Shown: positions 7,045 through 13,538 of the stretch, piece after piece
Layout: each line of letters begins with the position of its first letter
Position numbering within the stretch: position 1 is the stretch's first letter
NCBI GenBank assembly: GCA_025924775.1
Contig: JAICHS010000022.1
Coordinates: 1 to 16,917 of the forward strand
Source of the DNA: Rhodanobacteraceae bacterium
GTDB lineage: Bacteria > Pseudomonadota > Gammaproteobacteria > Xanthomonadales > Rhodanobacteraceae
Reading direction: 5' to 3'
Length of the DNA stretch: 16,917 bases
Made by a program: the position numbers and the translations under genes
The notes under the pieces: model-generated
Told to the model about the DNA's origin: nothing
Databases searched by the model: none
The model's input: the letters and a program-made list of their open reading frames with translations, nothing else

Positions 7045-7817
7045 CCCGCATCCCGTCGCTGGATGCGCTGGCGCCCAACGCCTTCCCCGACCCGGCGGGC
7101 GCGCTGACCGAACCCAACGGCCTGCTCGCGTTCGGCGGCGACCTGTCGCCCGGGCGGCTGGTGGCCGCATACGCGCACGGCGTGTTCCCGTGGTATTCCG
7201 AAGGCGACCCGTTGCTGTGGTGGTCGCCGGACCCGCGCTGCGTATTCGCCACCGATGGCGTGCACTGCTCGCACAGTCTCGCGAAATTCATTCGCAAGTG
7301 CCGCTGGCAATGGAGCATGGATCGCGCCTTCGAGGCCGTGATGCGCGGGTGTGCCGCGCCACGCGACGGCGAGCCCGGCACCTGGATCACGCCCGACATG
7401 TTGACAGCCTACGCCAACCTGCACCGGCTGGGCCACGCGCATTCCCTGGAGGTCTGGGACGGCGACACGCTGGTCGGGGGAACCTACGGCGTCGCGGTGG
7501 GCCGTATGTTCAGCGCGGAATCGATGTTCTCGCGCCGCGACAACGCGTCCAAGGTCGCCCTGCTGGCGCTGGCGCACGCGCTGCGCGACCGGGGGTTCCC
7601 GTGGATCGACGCACAGGTGCCCAACCCGCACCTGCTGCGCATGGGCGCGCGCACGCTGCCGCGCAGCCGGTTCCTGACCGAGCTTGCGCACCTGGCCGCC
7701 CTGCCCGGCCTGCAGGAATGGCCGCGTGCCCTGACGCCGGTCGCAGTCAGCCGCGTTGGAGATCCAGATCGTGGAACACCATCCCGGGAAGACCTTCGCT
7801 CCAAACCATCCGGGTGA
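7041..7817 (+). CDS. aat: Leucyl/phenylalanyl-tRNA-protein transferase
   Basis: A 258-aa cytoplasmic enzyme that transfers Leu or Phe from charged tRNA onto proteins with N-terminal Arg or Lys, marking them for ClpS/ClpAP degradation (bacterial N-end rule). Diagnostic blocks are NGLLAFGGDLSPGRLVAAY (near residues 26-44), GVFPWYSEGDPLLWWSPDPR (47-66), TWITPDMLTAYANLH, HSLEVWDGDTLVGGTYGVA and the FSAESMFSRRDNASKVAL motif. The frame extends upstream to 6528 inside the previous gene; ATG 7041, overlapping that gene's stop as ATGA, gives the standard N-terminus. After the last recognisable helix (LAALPGL) the tail continues for about 30 residues that look unstructured and unlike the family, so the original stop may have been lost. 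Confidence 0.95.
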   Translation: MTRIPSLDALAPNAFPDPAGALTEPNGLLAFGGDLSPGRLVAAYAHGVFPWYSEGDPLLWWSPDPRCVFATDGVHCSHSLAKFIRKCRWQWSMDRAFEAVMRGCAAPRDGEPGTWITPDMLTAYANLHRLGHAHSLEVWDGDTLVGGTYGVAVGRMFSAESMFSRRDNASKVALLALAHALRDRGFPWIDAQVPNPHLLRMGARTLPRSRFLTELAHLAALPGLQEWPRALTPVAVSRVGDPDRGTPSREDLRSKPSG

Positions 7818-7901
7818 TCGGTCCAGTGGAGGCCACGGCGATCGGGGACGATCATGCGAAAAAAGCGTACATTGGACATCCCGTACGAAGGAGAAGCCGC
7901 C

Positions 7902-8372
7902 ATGACCGACCAACCCGACCCCTTCAAGGCTGCCAGGGACGCGGCCACCTCCGGCCAGCGATTCAGCCGCGGCGTGATGGATTCCGCGCAGCAGATCTGG
8001 TTGGCCGGCTTGGGCGCGTTGTCACGCACGCAACAGGAAGGCGGCAAGTTTTTCGATGCGCTGGTCGAGGAAGGCGTGCGCATCCAGGAAAAAACCCATG
8101 CCTACACCCAGGAGCAGGTGCAGCAGGCACGCGATCAGACCACGCCGTGGGTGGAAGCAGCGCGCAAGCGCACCAACGCGGCGATGGGCAAGATCGAGCA
8201 GGCTTTCGACGAACGCATGACGCGCACGTTGCAGCGCATGCAGATGCCCAGCCACAAAGACATCCAGGAACTGTCGGCCCGCATCGACGCACTGGCGCGC
8301 GAGATTCGCGGCGGCCGCAAGCCGGCCACCAAGCCGCACACCGCCAGCAAGCGCGCCAAGCCCAAAGCCTGA
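7902..8372 (+). CDS. Phasin family protein (PHA granule-associated)
   Basis: A 156-aa phasin of the poly(hydroxyalkanoate) granule-associated type (PhaI/PhaF-like). Such amphipathic proteins coat polyester granules, and those with basic tails may link them to DNA. The core block IWLAGLGALSRTQQEGGKFF (near residues 30-49) is characteristic. It is followed by a long helical, Gln/Glu/Arg-rich segment likely to form a coiled coil. The last ~25 residues are Lys/Pro/Ala-rich (KPATKPHTASKRAKPKA), like histone H1-type phasin tails. AAGGAG at 7888-7893, 8 nt before ATG 7902, fixes the start over an upstream in-frame ATG at 7854. A -10-like TACATT (7868-7873) could serve it. It is followed after 6 nt by the acyl-CoA-binding protein gene. 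No PHA synthase gene is in the window. Confidence 0.9.
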   Translation: MTDQPDPFKAARDAATSGQRFSRGVMDSAQQIWLAGLGALSRTQQEGGKFFDALVEEGVRIQEKTHAYTQEQVQQARDQTTPWVEAARKRTNAAMGKIEQAFDERMTRTLQRMQMPSHKDIQELSARIDALAREIRGGRKPATKPHTASKRAKPKA

Positions 8373-8378
8373 GCCGCC

Positions 8379-8642
8379 ATGGCCACCGACGAGCTGGACG
8401 CCGAATTCCGGCGCGCCACCGAGGACGTCAAACAGCTGCCGTCGCGGCCGGACAACGACACCCTGCTGAAACTCTACGCGCTGTACAAGCAGGCCACCGA
8501 CGGCGACGTCAACGGCCCCAAGCCCGGCTTCTTCGACTTCGTGAACACCGCGAAGTACGAAGCGTGGACCCGCCTGCGCGGCATGCAGGTCAGCGAGGCC
8601 CGGCAGAAATACATCGAGCTGGTACGGCAGCTTGCAGCCTGA
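8379..8642 (+). CDS. Acyl-CoA-binding protein (ACBP)
   Basis: An 87-aa four-helix-bundle protein that binds medium- and long-chain acyl-CoA esters in the cytoplasm and buffers or delivers them. The signature LYALYKQATDGDVNGPKPG runs through residues 32-50. The ligand-contact residues of bovine ACBP (Y28, Y31, K32, K54, Y73) all have counterparts at a constant offset of five: Y33, Y36, K37, K59 and Y78. So the binding site looks intact and the length is exactly the family's. It lies 6 nt after the phasin stop, almost certainly on the same transcript, suggesting a shared role in acyl-CoA or polyester handling. Confidence 0.95.
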   Translation: MATDELDAEFRRATEDVKQLPSRPDNDTLLKLYALYKQATDGDVNGPKPGFFDFVNTAKYEAWTRLRGMQVSEARQKYIELVRQLAA

Positions 8643-8643
8643 T

Positions 8644-8673
8644 CCCGCGGTCGGCGGGCACTACCGACGCGGG
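8644..8673 (+). terminator. Hairpin after the ACBP gene
   Basis: cccgcg-(g)-tcgg pairs with ccga-cgcggg, a 10-bp GC-rich stem with one bulge and a 9-nt loop, starting 2 nt after the ACBP stop codon. The only T-rich follow-up is a weak cttt about 10 nt on, so it may stop or attenuate transcription into the DUF1232 gene or protect the upstream mRNA end. Confidence 0.45.
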
Positions 8674-8718
8674 CGGGCTCGGGCTTTCGAACATTGTTGA
8701 CCCGGATACCAGGCCCTC

Positions 8719-9096
8719 ATGTCACGCATCCACCGCTGGGCTCGCGGGCTGAAGCAGCAAACACTCGTCGTTTACTTCGCGGCACGCGACCCGCGCACGC
8801 CCAGGCTGGCGCGCCTGCTGGCGTTCGGGGTGGCGGCCTACGCGCTGAGCCCCATCGACCTTGTCCCCGATTTCATTCCGATCCTGGGCCTGCTGGATGA
8901 TCTGGTGATCGTGCCGCTGGGCTTGATGCTGGTGCTGCGGCTGCTTCCCGCCGAGGTTCTGGACGATGCGCGAGTCAGGGCCGCACGCGCCGCGGACGGC
9001 CCCACCAGCCGCGCCATGGCAGTCATCATCGTGGCCATCTGGGTCGTCGCCATCGGTGCGTTCGGCCTGTGGGTCTGGCACGCGGTGCGCGCCTGA
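8719..9096 (+). CDS. DUF1232 (YkvA-type) small membrane protein
   Basis: A 125-aa integral inner-membrane protein. The DUF1232 core YALSPIDLVPDFIPILGLLDD (near residues 42-62) is highly characteristic, with the conserved SPIDLVPD before a hydrophobic helix continuing to LLP near 76. A second hydrophobic segment near residues 101-119 (AVIIVAIWVVAIGAFGLWV) is followed by a short tail. The family's molecular function is unknown. It follows the ACBP gene by 76 nt with a hairpin between, so it may be partly uncoupled from the phasin-ACBP transcript. No strong Shine-Dalgarno is seen before ATG 8719, only CAGG about 6 nt upstream. Confidence 0.85.
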   Translation: MSRIHRWARGLKQQTLVVYFAARDPRTPRLARLLAFGVAAYALSPIDLVPDFIPILGLLDDLVIVPLGLMLVLRLLPAEVLDDARVRAARAADGPTSRAMAVIIVAIWVVAIGAFGLWVWHAVRA

Positions 9097-9112
9097 ATGC
9101 AATCGACGTTCC

Positions 9113-9137
9113 CGACGCGGCCACGCGCCGCGCGTCG
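9113..9137 (+). terminator. Hairpin after the DUF1232 gene
   Basis: cgacgcg and cgcgtcg form a 7-bp perfect stem around an 11-nt GC-rich loop, 16 nt after the DUF1232 stop. There is no T-tract. It is a possible terminator before the MFS operon. Confidence 0.3.
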
Positions 9138-9162
9138 TCCATCGCGGGCAACCGGCAACGGC

Positions 9163-9168
9163 TAGAAT
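9163..9168 (+). promoter_or_regulatory. Candidate -10 box for the MFS-lyase operon
   Basis: TAGAAT stands out in a GC-rich spacer and lies 104 nt before GTG 9273, leaving a leader of roughly 95-100 nt. No good -35 is visible at the right distance, so an activator may be needed or the call may be wrong. Confidence 0.3.
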
Positions 9169-9272
9169 AGGCGGTCGGCGCCGCGGCCTCCACGCACGCC
9201 ACCACCTTCCGGTCCCGCGCAGCGTGTTCCCCTTCATCCCATCATTGCCTGCCGCCAGGGGTACAAGGCGCC

Positions 9273-10682
9273 GTGGACGCGCCTGACGCCCACACGCTAT
9301 CCGCGCCCGGAGTGCGCCCACCGGTACGACGCACGGTGGTGTTCGCAACGGTGTCGCTGGCGCTGATCATGATGGCGGTCGATTCGACCATCGTCGCGAC
9401 CGCGCTGCACGCAATCGAGCACGGACTCGACACCACCATCAACTGGGCCGGCTGGACGCTGACCGCGTATTCGTTCGGCTTCGTGCTGATGCTGCCGATC
9501 AGCGGCAAGCTGAGCGAGTGGTACGGACGGCGCCGCGTGTTCATTGCCTCGGTCGTCACCTTCACGCTGGCGTCGCTGTGCTGCGGGCTCGCCGACAACA
9601 TCTACGTGCTGATTGCGCTGCGGGCGCTGCAGGCCGCGGGCGGCGCAGGCTTCACGCCGTCGGCCACCGGCATCGTGGTAGATTATTTTGGCGACTCGCG
9701 CGACCGCGCGGTCAGCCTGTTCGGCAGCATCTTCCCCATCGGCTCAATGATCGGGCCCATCTTCGGTGGCCTGTTCGTGACCTACTGGAGCTGGCGCGGC
9801 GTGTTTTTCGTCAACGTACCGATCGGCATCGCGATCGTCGTGTTGTCGCGCAAGTTCATTCCCCGGGATCCGCCACGCGACGCTGATGCGCGCCCCGGCA
9901 TGGACGCGTTCGGCATGGGCGTGCTGGGCCTCGGCCTGCTCGCGGGCATGCTGGCCGCGAGTTACCTTGGCGAGGCGCGCGCCAGCCCGTGGTCGCCGAT
10001 GTTCCTGGCGCCGCTGGCGGTGTGCCTGGTGTCGACCTGGTCGTTTTTCCGCCACGTCAATTACGCAAGCCGACCGTTCATCGAACCGCACCTGATCCAC
10101 GGTGCGGGTTTTGGCGCGGTGAATCTTTTCAATGCCGTGTACGGCGGCATCACGTCGGGCGTGATCGCACTCGTGCCCTTGTACGCCACGGAACGCTACG
10201 GCATCGGCGCACTGGCTTCGGGCACGCTGCTGATCGCGCAGGGCGCGGCGGCCATCATCCTGACCCTGACGGCGGCCTTGGCCCTGCGGCGGACGGGCCA
10301 TCGCATGCCACTGTACGTGGGCATGAGCGTCGTGATCATCGGCATGCTGGCACTGGCGTTGCACCCGCCCGCGACGATGACACCGTACGCGTGGCTGGCA
10401 GCGGCGACCTTCCTGATCGGGGCGGGGCGCGGCTTCAGCAATCCCGCCAGCCGCAACGCCGGCCTGCAACTGGCGCCCGAGCATTCCTCGACCCTGGCCG
10501 CGCTGCGCACGATGGCGCTGCAGGTGGGTTCGATCGTCACCGTATCCGTGGCGACCGCGGTGATCGCGGGCGCGCACGACCCGGGCATGGCGCAGGCATG
10601 GTTCTACGTTGCCGCGGCCTTGCTGTTCATCATCGCGCTGCCGATGATCGCTCGGGTCCCGGAACACCGCGGCGCGTGGTAA
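9273..10682 (+). CDS. MFS drug efflux transporter, DHA2 (EmrB/QacA) family
   Basis: A 469-aa polytopic inner-membrane proton antiporter, probably 14 helices. Visible motifs are MAVDSTIVATAL in helix 1 (like the family's LDxTIVNVALP), motif A as GKLSEWYGRRRVF after helix 2, and motif C region GSMIGPIFGGLF followed by WRGVFFVNVPIGI, typical of DHA2 pumps. The protein keeps hydrophobic character to its end. Substrate cannot be read from sequence. Start is GTG 9273 with AAGG 4 nt upstream; no better ATG precedes the first helix. The next gene begins 14 nt after its stop, so the pump and the C-S lyase are likely one operon. No membrane-fusion partner (EmrA type) is adjacent. Confidence 0.9.
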   Translation: MDAPDAHTLSAPGVRPPVRRTVVFATVSLALIMMAVDSTIVATALHAIEHGLDTTINWAGWTLTAYSFGFVLMLPISGKLSEWYGRRRVFIASVVTFTLASLCCGLADNIYVLIALRALQAAGGAGFTPSATGIVVDYFGDSRDRAVSLFGSIFPIGSMIGPIFGGLFVTYWSWRGVFFVNVPIGIAIVVLSRKFIPRDPPRDADARPGMDAFGMGVLGLGLLAGMLAASYLGEARASPWSPMFLAPLAVCLVSTWSFFRHVNYASRPFIEPHLIHGAGFGAVNLFNAVYGGITSGVIALVPLYATERYGIGALASGTLLIAQGAAAIILTLTAALALRRTGHRMPLYVGMSVVIIGMLALALHPPATMTPYAWLAAATFLIGAGRGFSNPASRNAGLQLAPEHSSTLAALRTMALQVGSIVTVSVATAVIAGAHDPGMAQAWFYVAAALLFIIALPMIARVPEHRGAW

Positions 10683-10696
10683 ACAGGAGCCTTTGC

Positions 10697-11878
10697 ATGT
10701 CACACCATGATTTCACCACGTTGGTCGACCGCAGCGCGCAAAGCTCGGCCAAGTGGGCCGCGATGCACGACGCCAATCCCGAGGTGCCGCCCGGCATTCC
10801 GCCGTTTTCGGTGGCCGACCTGGACCTGCCGATCGCGCCGGAAATCCGCGACGGCTTGCAGGCATTCATGACCGACGCGGTGTTCGGATACACCCGTCCG
10901 CCCACGGCATTCACCCAGGCGGTGCTCGGCTGGATGCACCGGCGCCACGGCTGGGAAGTCGATCCCGACTGGCTGGTGCAAAGCAACGGCGTGGTTCCGG
11001 CCATCTTCACGGCCGTGCGCGCCTATACCCAACCGGGCGATGGCGTGATCGTGCAGACGCCCGCGTACTACCCGTTCTACGCCGCCATCGAAAGCAACCA
11101 CCGCCGCATCGCACGCAATCCGCTGGTGATTCGCGACGGGCGCTACGCGATCGATTTTGACGACCTGCAGCGGCTGGCCGCCAACCCCGCGAACAAGCTG
11201 CTGGTGCTGTGCAGCCCGCACAACCCCACCGGTCGCGTCTGGACGCGCGCGGAACTGCGCCGCGTCGCAGACATCGCGCTGGCCAACGACGTGATCGTGG
11301 TCAGTGACGAAATCCACTTCGATCTCGTGATGCCCGGCCACCGGCACACCGTGCTCGCGACCGTCGGCGCCGACATCGCGCAGCGCTGCCTGGTCTGCAC
11401 CGCGCCCAGCAAAAGCTTCAACCTCGCGGGCATGCAGGCCAGCAACATCGTGATTCCCGACGCCGATTTGCGCGCACGCTTCGTGACCGAGCGCGACGCG
11501 ACGGGCTTCATCTTCCTGACCACGCTGGGCTACAAGGCCTGCGAGCTGGCCTACGACCAGGCCGAGGCGTGGCTCGACGGCCTGCTCGCCCTCATCGACC
11601 ACAACCGCCTGCTGGTGCGCGACTTCATGGCGAAGCGCATGCCGCGCGTCAAGGCATTTGAACTTGAAGGCACCTACCTGCAATGGCTGGATTTTCGCGG
11701 CTTCGGCAAGACCGCGGACGAGCTGCAATCCATCAACGAACAACAGGCGCTGGTGTTCTTCGACGAAGGCACGGTGTTCGGCTCGGAAGGCGCCGGCTTC
11801 GAGCGCATGAACCTGGCCACGCCGACGGCCGCCGTCGCCGCGGCGCTGGAGCGGCTGGCCCGATGCTACGCCGGATGA
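10697..11878 (+). CDS. MalY/PatB-type PLP-dependent C-S lyase (cystathionine beta-lyase family)
   Basis: A 393-aa fold-type I aminotransferase-like enzyme. MalY/PatB members cleave cystathionine or cysteine S-conjugates to thiol, pyruvate and ammonia. PLP-site residues are visible: N176 in CSPHNPTGR, D204 in VVSDEIHFDL (D contacts the pyridine nitrogen) and the Schiff-base K239 in APSKSFNLAGMQASN. The N-terminal KWAAMHDANPEVPPGIPPFSVADLD region matches the family, where MalY/PatB read as W-x-MD near the start of the small domain. AGGAG at 10685-10689, 7 nt before ATG 10697, sets the start; the open frame upstream belongs to the transporter's shadow. Coupling with an MFS pump would fit detoxification or export of sulfur compounds, but that is inference. 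Other class I/II aminotransferase activities are possible. Confidence 0.9.
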   Translation: MSHHDFTTLVDRSAQSSAKWAAMHDANPEVPPGIPPFSVADLDLPIAPEIRDGLQAFMTDAVFGYTRPPTAFTQAVLGWMHRRHGWEVDPDWLVQSNGVVPAIFTAVRAYTQPGDGVIVQTPAYYPFYAAIESNHRRIARNPLVIRDGRYAIDFDDLQRLAANPANKLLVLCSPHNPTGRVWTRAELRRVADIALANDVIVVSDEIHFDLVMPGHRHTVLATVGADIAQRCLVCTAPSKSFNLAGMQASNIVIPDADLRARFVTERDATGFIFLTTLGYKACELAYDQAEAWLDGLLALIDHNRLLVRDFMAKRMPRVKAFELEGTYLQWLDFRGFGKTADELQSINEQQALVFFDEGTVFGSEGAGFERMNLATPTAAVAAALERLARCYAG

Positions 11879-11880
11879 GC

Positions 11881-11915
11881 GCGCGAACGTTCGCGCACCC
11901 GCGTGGTCCTACACT
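11881..11915 (+). promoter_or_regulatory. 16-bp palindrome and -10 box before the DHH-like gene
   Basis: gcgcgaac joined to gttcgcgc is a perfect 16-bp palindrome (11881-11896) two nt after the lyase stop codon. TACACT (11910-11915) is a good -10. The palindrome covers where the -35 should sit, so it could be an operator; it could equally act as the terminator stem of the MFS-lyase operon. Transcription would start near 11922, giving either a leaderless ATG 11922 or a 30-nt leader for GTG 11952. Confidence 0.4.
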
Positions 11916-11951
11916 GCCGTAATGACCGCGCAATCCGATGGGGAGTACAGC

Positions 11952-12761
11952 GTGCAGAATGCGATGTTCGTACTGGGTGCATCCGATCCCGAGATGCGCG
12001 CGATCGAAAAACTGCTGGCGGACGTCCACGCGCCCTGCGTGTACGCGACCGTCGACGGCAAGCGCGTGTATCCGGCCAACGCCTACGCCGCCGCCGCACC
12101 GGCGGAAGCCTCCGCGGCGCTTGCCGCCGGCGGCAAGGCGTGGCTGGTGGAATGCGTCGGCCACGCGCCGCCTGGCGTGGCGCGCATCGACCACCACCAC
12201 GCGGGTGATCCCGGCTATGGCCGTCCGCCTGCGGAATTCTGGACGGCGTCGAGCCTCGGGCAAACCGTTGCGGCCTTGACCGACGCGCTGGGCTGCAAGG
12301 TGTCCGTCACCGAGGAAATGCGCCTGACTGCGGCCGCCGACCACTGCCTGGGCGCAGCCTATGCCGGCGCGTGCCCGGGCGTGGACCCGGACGCCCTGAT
12401 GCGCTGGCACGTGACCGCACGCGCGGTATTCGAACGCCGTGCCGAGGACGCCGTCATCGCGGACGTCGAAGCCGCGCGGCGCGCGCTACGCGAAGCGCCC
12501 CGCCTGCAGCTCGCGCCCGGCGTCACCGCCGCCGACATGCGCGGGCGGCCGGTCGCGGAACTGCTGATGGCGGCGGCGCGCGAGGGCCAGTGCTGCGTAT
12601 CGGCGGTGAAGACCCGCGACGGGCGCACCAAGATCGGTTGCCTGGTTGGTGACGCCACCCAGATCACGGCCTTCATGCACGACTGGGCGCCGGCCCAACA
12701 CCTCGTCGGCCTGTATGGCGACTCGGAGCGCGGGTTCGCCGGCGCCTACCTACCGCAATGA
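11952..12761 (+). CDS. Conserved hypothetical protein with a DHH-like motif
   Basis: A 269-aa soluble protein that I cannot name. Residues 78-95 read ARIDHHHAGDPGYGRPPA; the D80-H81-H82-H83 cluster resembles the metal-binding DHH motif of DHH phosphoesterases. A second cluster, AADHCLGAAYAGACPGVDP (residues 128-146), looks like another conserved, possibly metal-binding block. The N-terminal strand FVLGASDPEMRAIEKLL suits an alpha/beta fold, and the C-terminus is glycine-rich (CLVGDATQITAFM, YGDSERGFAGAY). Start: ATG 11922 is in frame without a Shine-Dalgarno but directly at the expected transcription start; GTG 11952 has GGGGAG (11940-11945) 6 nt upstream and is preferred here. An MBL-fold gene follows after 36 nt. 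A phosphodiesterase or other hydrolase role is only an inference. Confidence 0.7.
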   Translation: MQNAMFVLGASDPEMRAIEKLLADVHAPCVYATVDGKRVYPANAYAAAAPAEASAALAAGGKAWLVECVGHAPPGVARIDHHHAGDPGYGRPPAEFWTASSLGQTVAALTDALGCKVSVTEEMRLTAAADHCLGAAYAGACPGVDPDALMRWHVTARAVFERRAEDAVIADVEAARRALREAPRLQLAPGVTAADMRGRPVAELLMAAAREGQCCVSAVKTRDGRTKIGCLVGDATQITAFMHDWAPAQHLVGLYGDSERGFAGAYLPQ

Positions 12762-12797
12762 ACGACTCGGCACAGAGCCTCGCATGAGCATCCCTGC

Positions 12798-13538
12798 ATG
12801 ACCACCATCACCGAAATCGCCCCGGACGTGTTCCGGATCAGTACCTACGTCAAGGCCGCCGACCTGCAGTTCAACCAGTTCCTGGTGCGCGACGACGAGC
12901 CGCTGCTGTACCACACCGGCCAGAACGCGCTGTTTGCCGAAACCCGCATGGCCGTCGCGTCACTGATCGACGTGGCCGCATTGCGCTGGATCGGTTTCAG
13001 CCATTTCGAGTCGGACGAGTGCGGCTCGCTCAACCAATGGCTCGCGGCGGCACCGCACGCGACACCACTGGCGGGGCTGCTGGCCGCCGCCACCTGCATC
13101 AACGATTTCGCGATCCGGCCCGCGCGCGTGCTGGAGGACGCCGCGAGCTTCGCGACAGGCCGCCACACGTTCCAATTCCTCGTGACGCCCTACGTGCCGC
13201 ACAACTGGGAATCATCGTTGCTGTACGACACCACTGCGCGCGTGCTGTTCGCATCCGACCTGCTGCTGCAGCATGGCAACCCCGCGCCCGTGATCGACGA
13301 CGTGCTGGAACCCGCGCTGCGCGACTTCGCGGCCGGCCAGCGCAGCCCGTTCCACGACAGTATTCCCTGGACGCCACACACCGCGGCAACTTTGGAACGC
13401 CTGGCGGCGCTGGCGCCTGGCACGCTCGCGATCATGCACGGAGCGGCGTGTGTGGGCGACGCCGCCGCCACGCTGCGCGGATTTAGCGCGGGCCTGCGGC
13501 GCCTGCTGGCTGCGCCTGGGGCATCGCCTTCGCCATGA
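12798..13538 (+). CDS. Metallo-beta-lactamase-fold protein, ODP (flavodiiron-like) type
   Basis: A 246-aa soluble MBL-fold protein. The opening IAPDVFRISTYV and the ligand pattern fit the oxygen-binding di-iron (ODP/FprA-like) branch more than hydrolytic lactamases. The set is H69-x-E71-x-D73 in SHFESDECGS, H135 in PYVPHNWES, D154 in LFASDLL and H214 in AIMHGAAC. All six di-iron ligands of that branch appear present; the residue after D73 is E instead of the usual H. No flavodoxin domain is attached. A redox or oxygen-sensing role is a family-based guess. It follows the DHH-like gene and probably shares its transcript. Its stop lies against the paiB coding frame, and its 3' half is overlapped antisense by the paiB extension. 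Confidence 0.85.
   Translation: MTTITEIAPDVFRISTYVKAADLQFNQFLVRDDEPLLYHTGQNALFAETRMAVASLIDVAALRWIGFSHFESDECGSLNQWLAAAPHATPLAGLLAAATCINDFAIRPARVLEDAASFATGRHTFQFLVTPYVPHNWESSLLYDTTARVLFASDLLLQHGNPAPVIDDVLEPALRDFAAGQRSPFHDSIPWTPHTAATLERLAALAPGTLAIMHGAACVGDAAATLRGFSAGLRRLLAAPGASPSP

Noticed and set aside
7854..7901. Upstream in-frame ATG for the phasin at 7854
   Set aside because: The strong AAGGAG at 7888-7893 is correctly spaced only for ATG 7902, and the extra residues are not phasin-like.
6614..8752. A 712-codon plus-strand open frame across the GNAT-like, aat and phasin genes
   Set aside because: It crosses several confident genes in another frame and is Arg/Ala/Pro-rich without any domain.
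11881..11896. SOS (LexA) box because of the GAAC/GTTC halves
   Set aside because: The Gram-positive box needs four bases between GAAC and GTTC and these halves are contiguous; the xanthomonad LexA site as I remember it is different.
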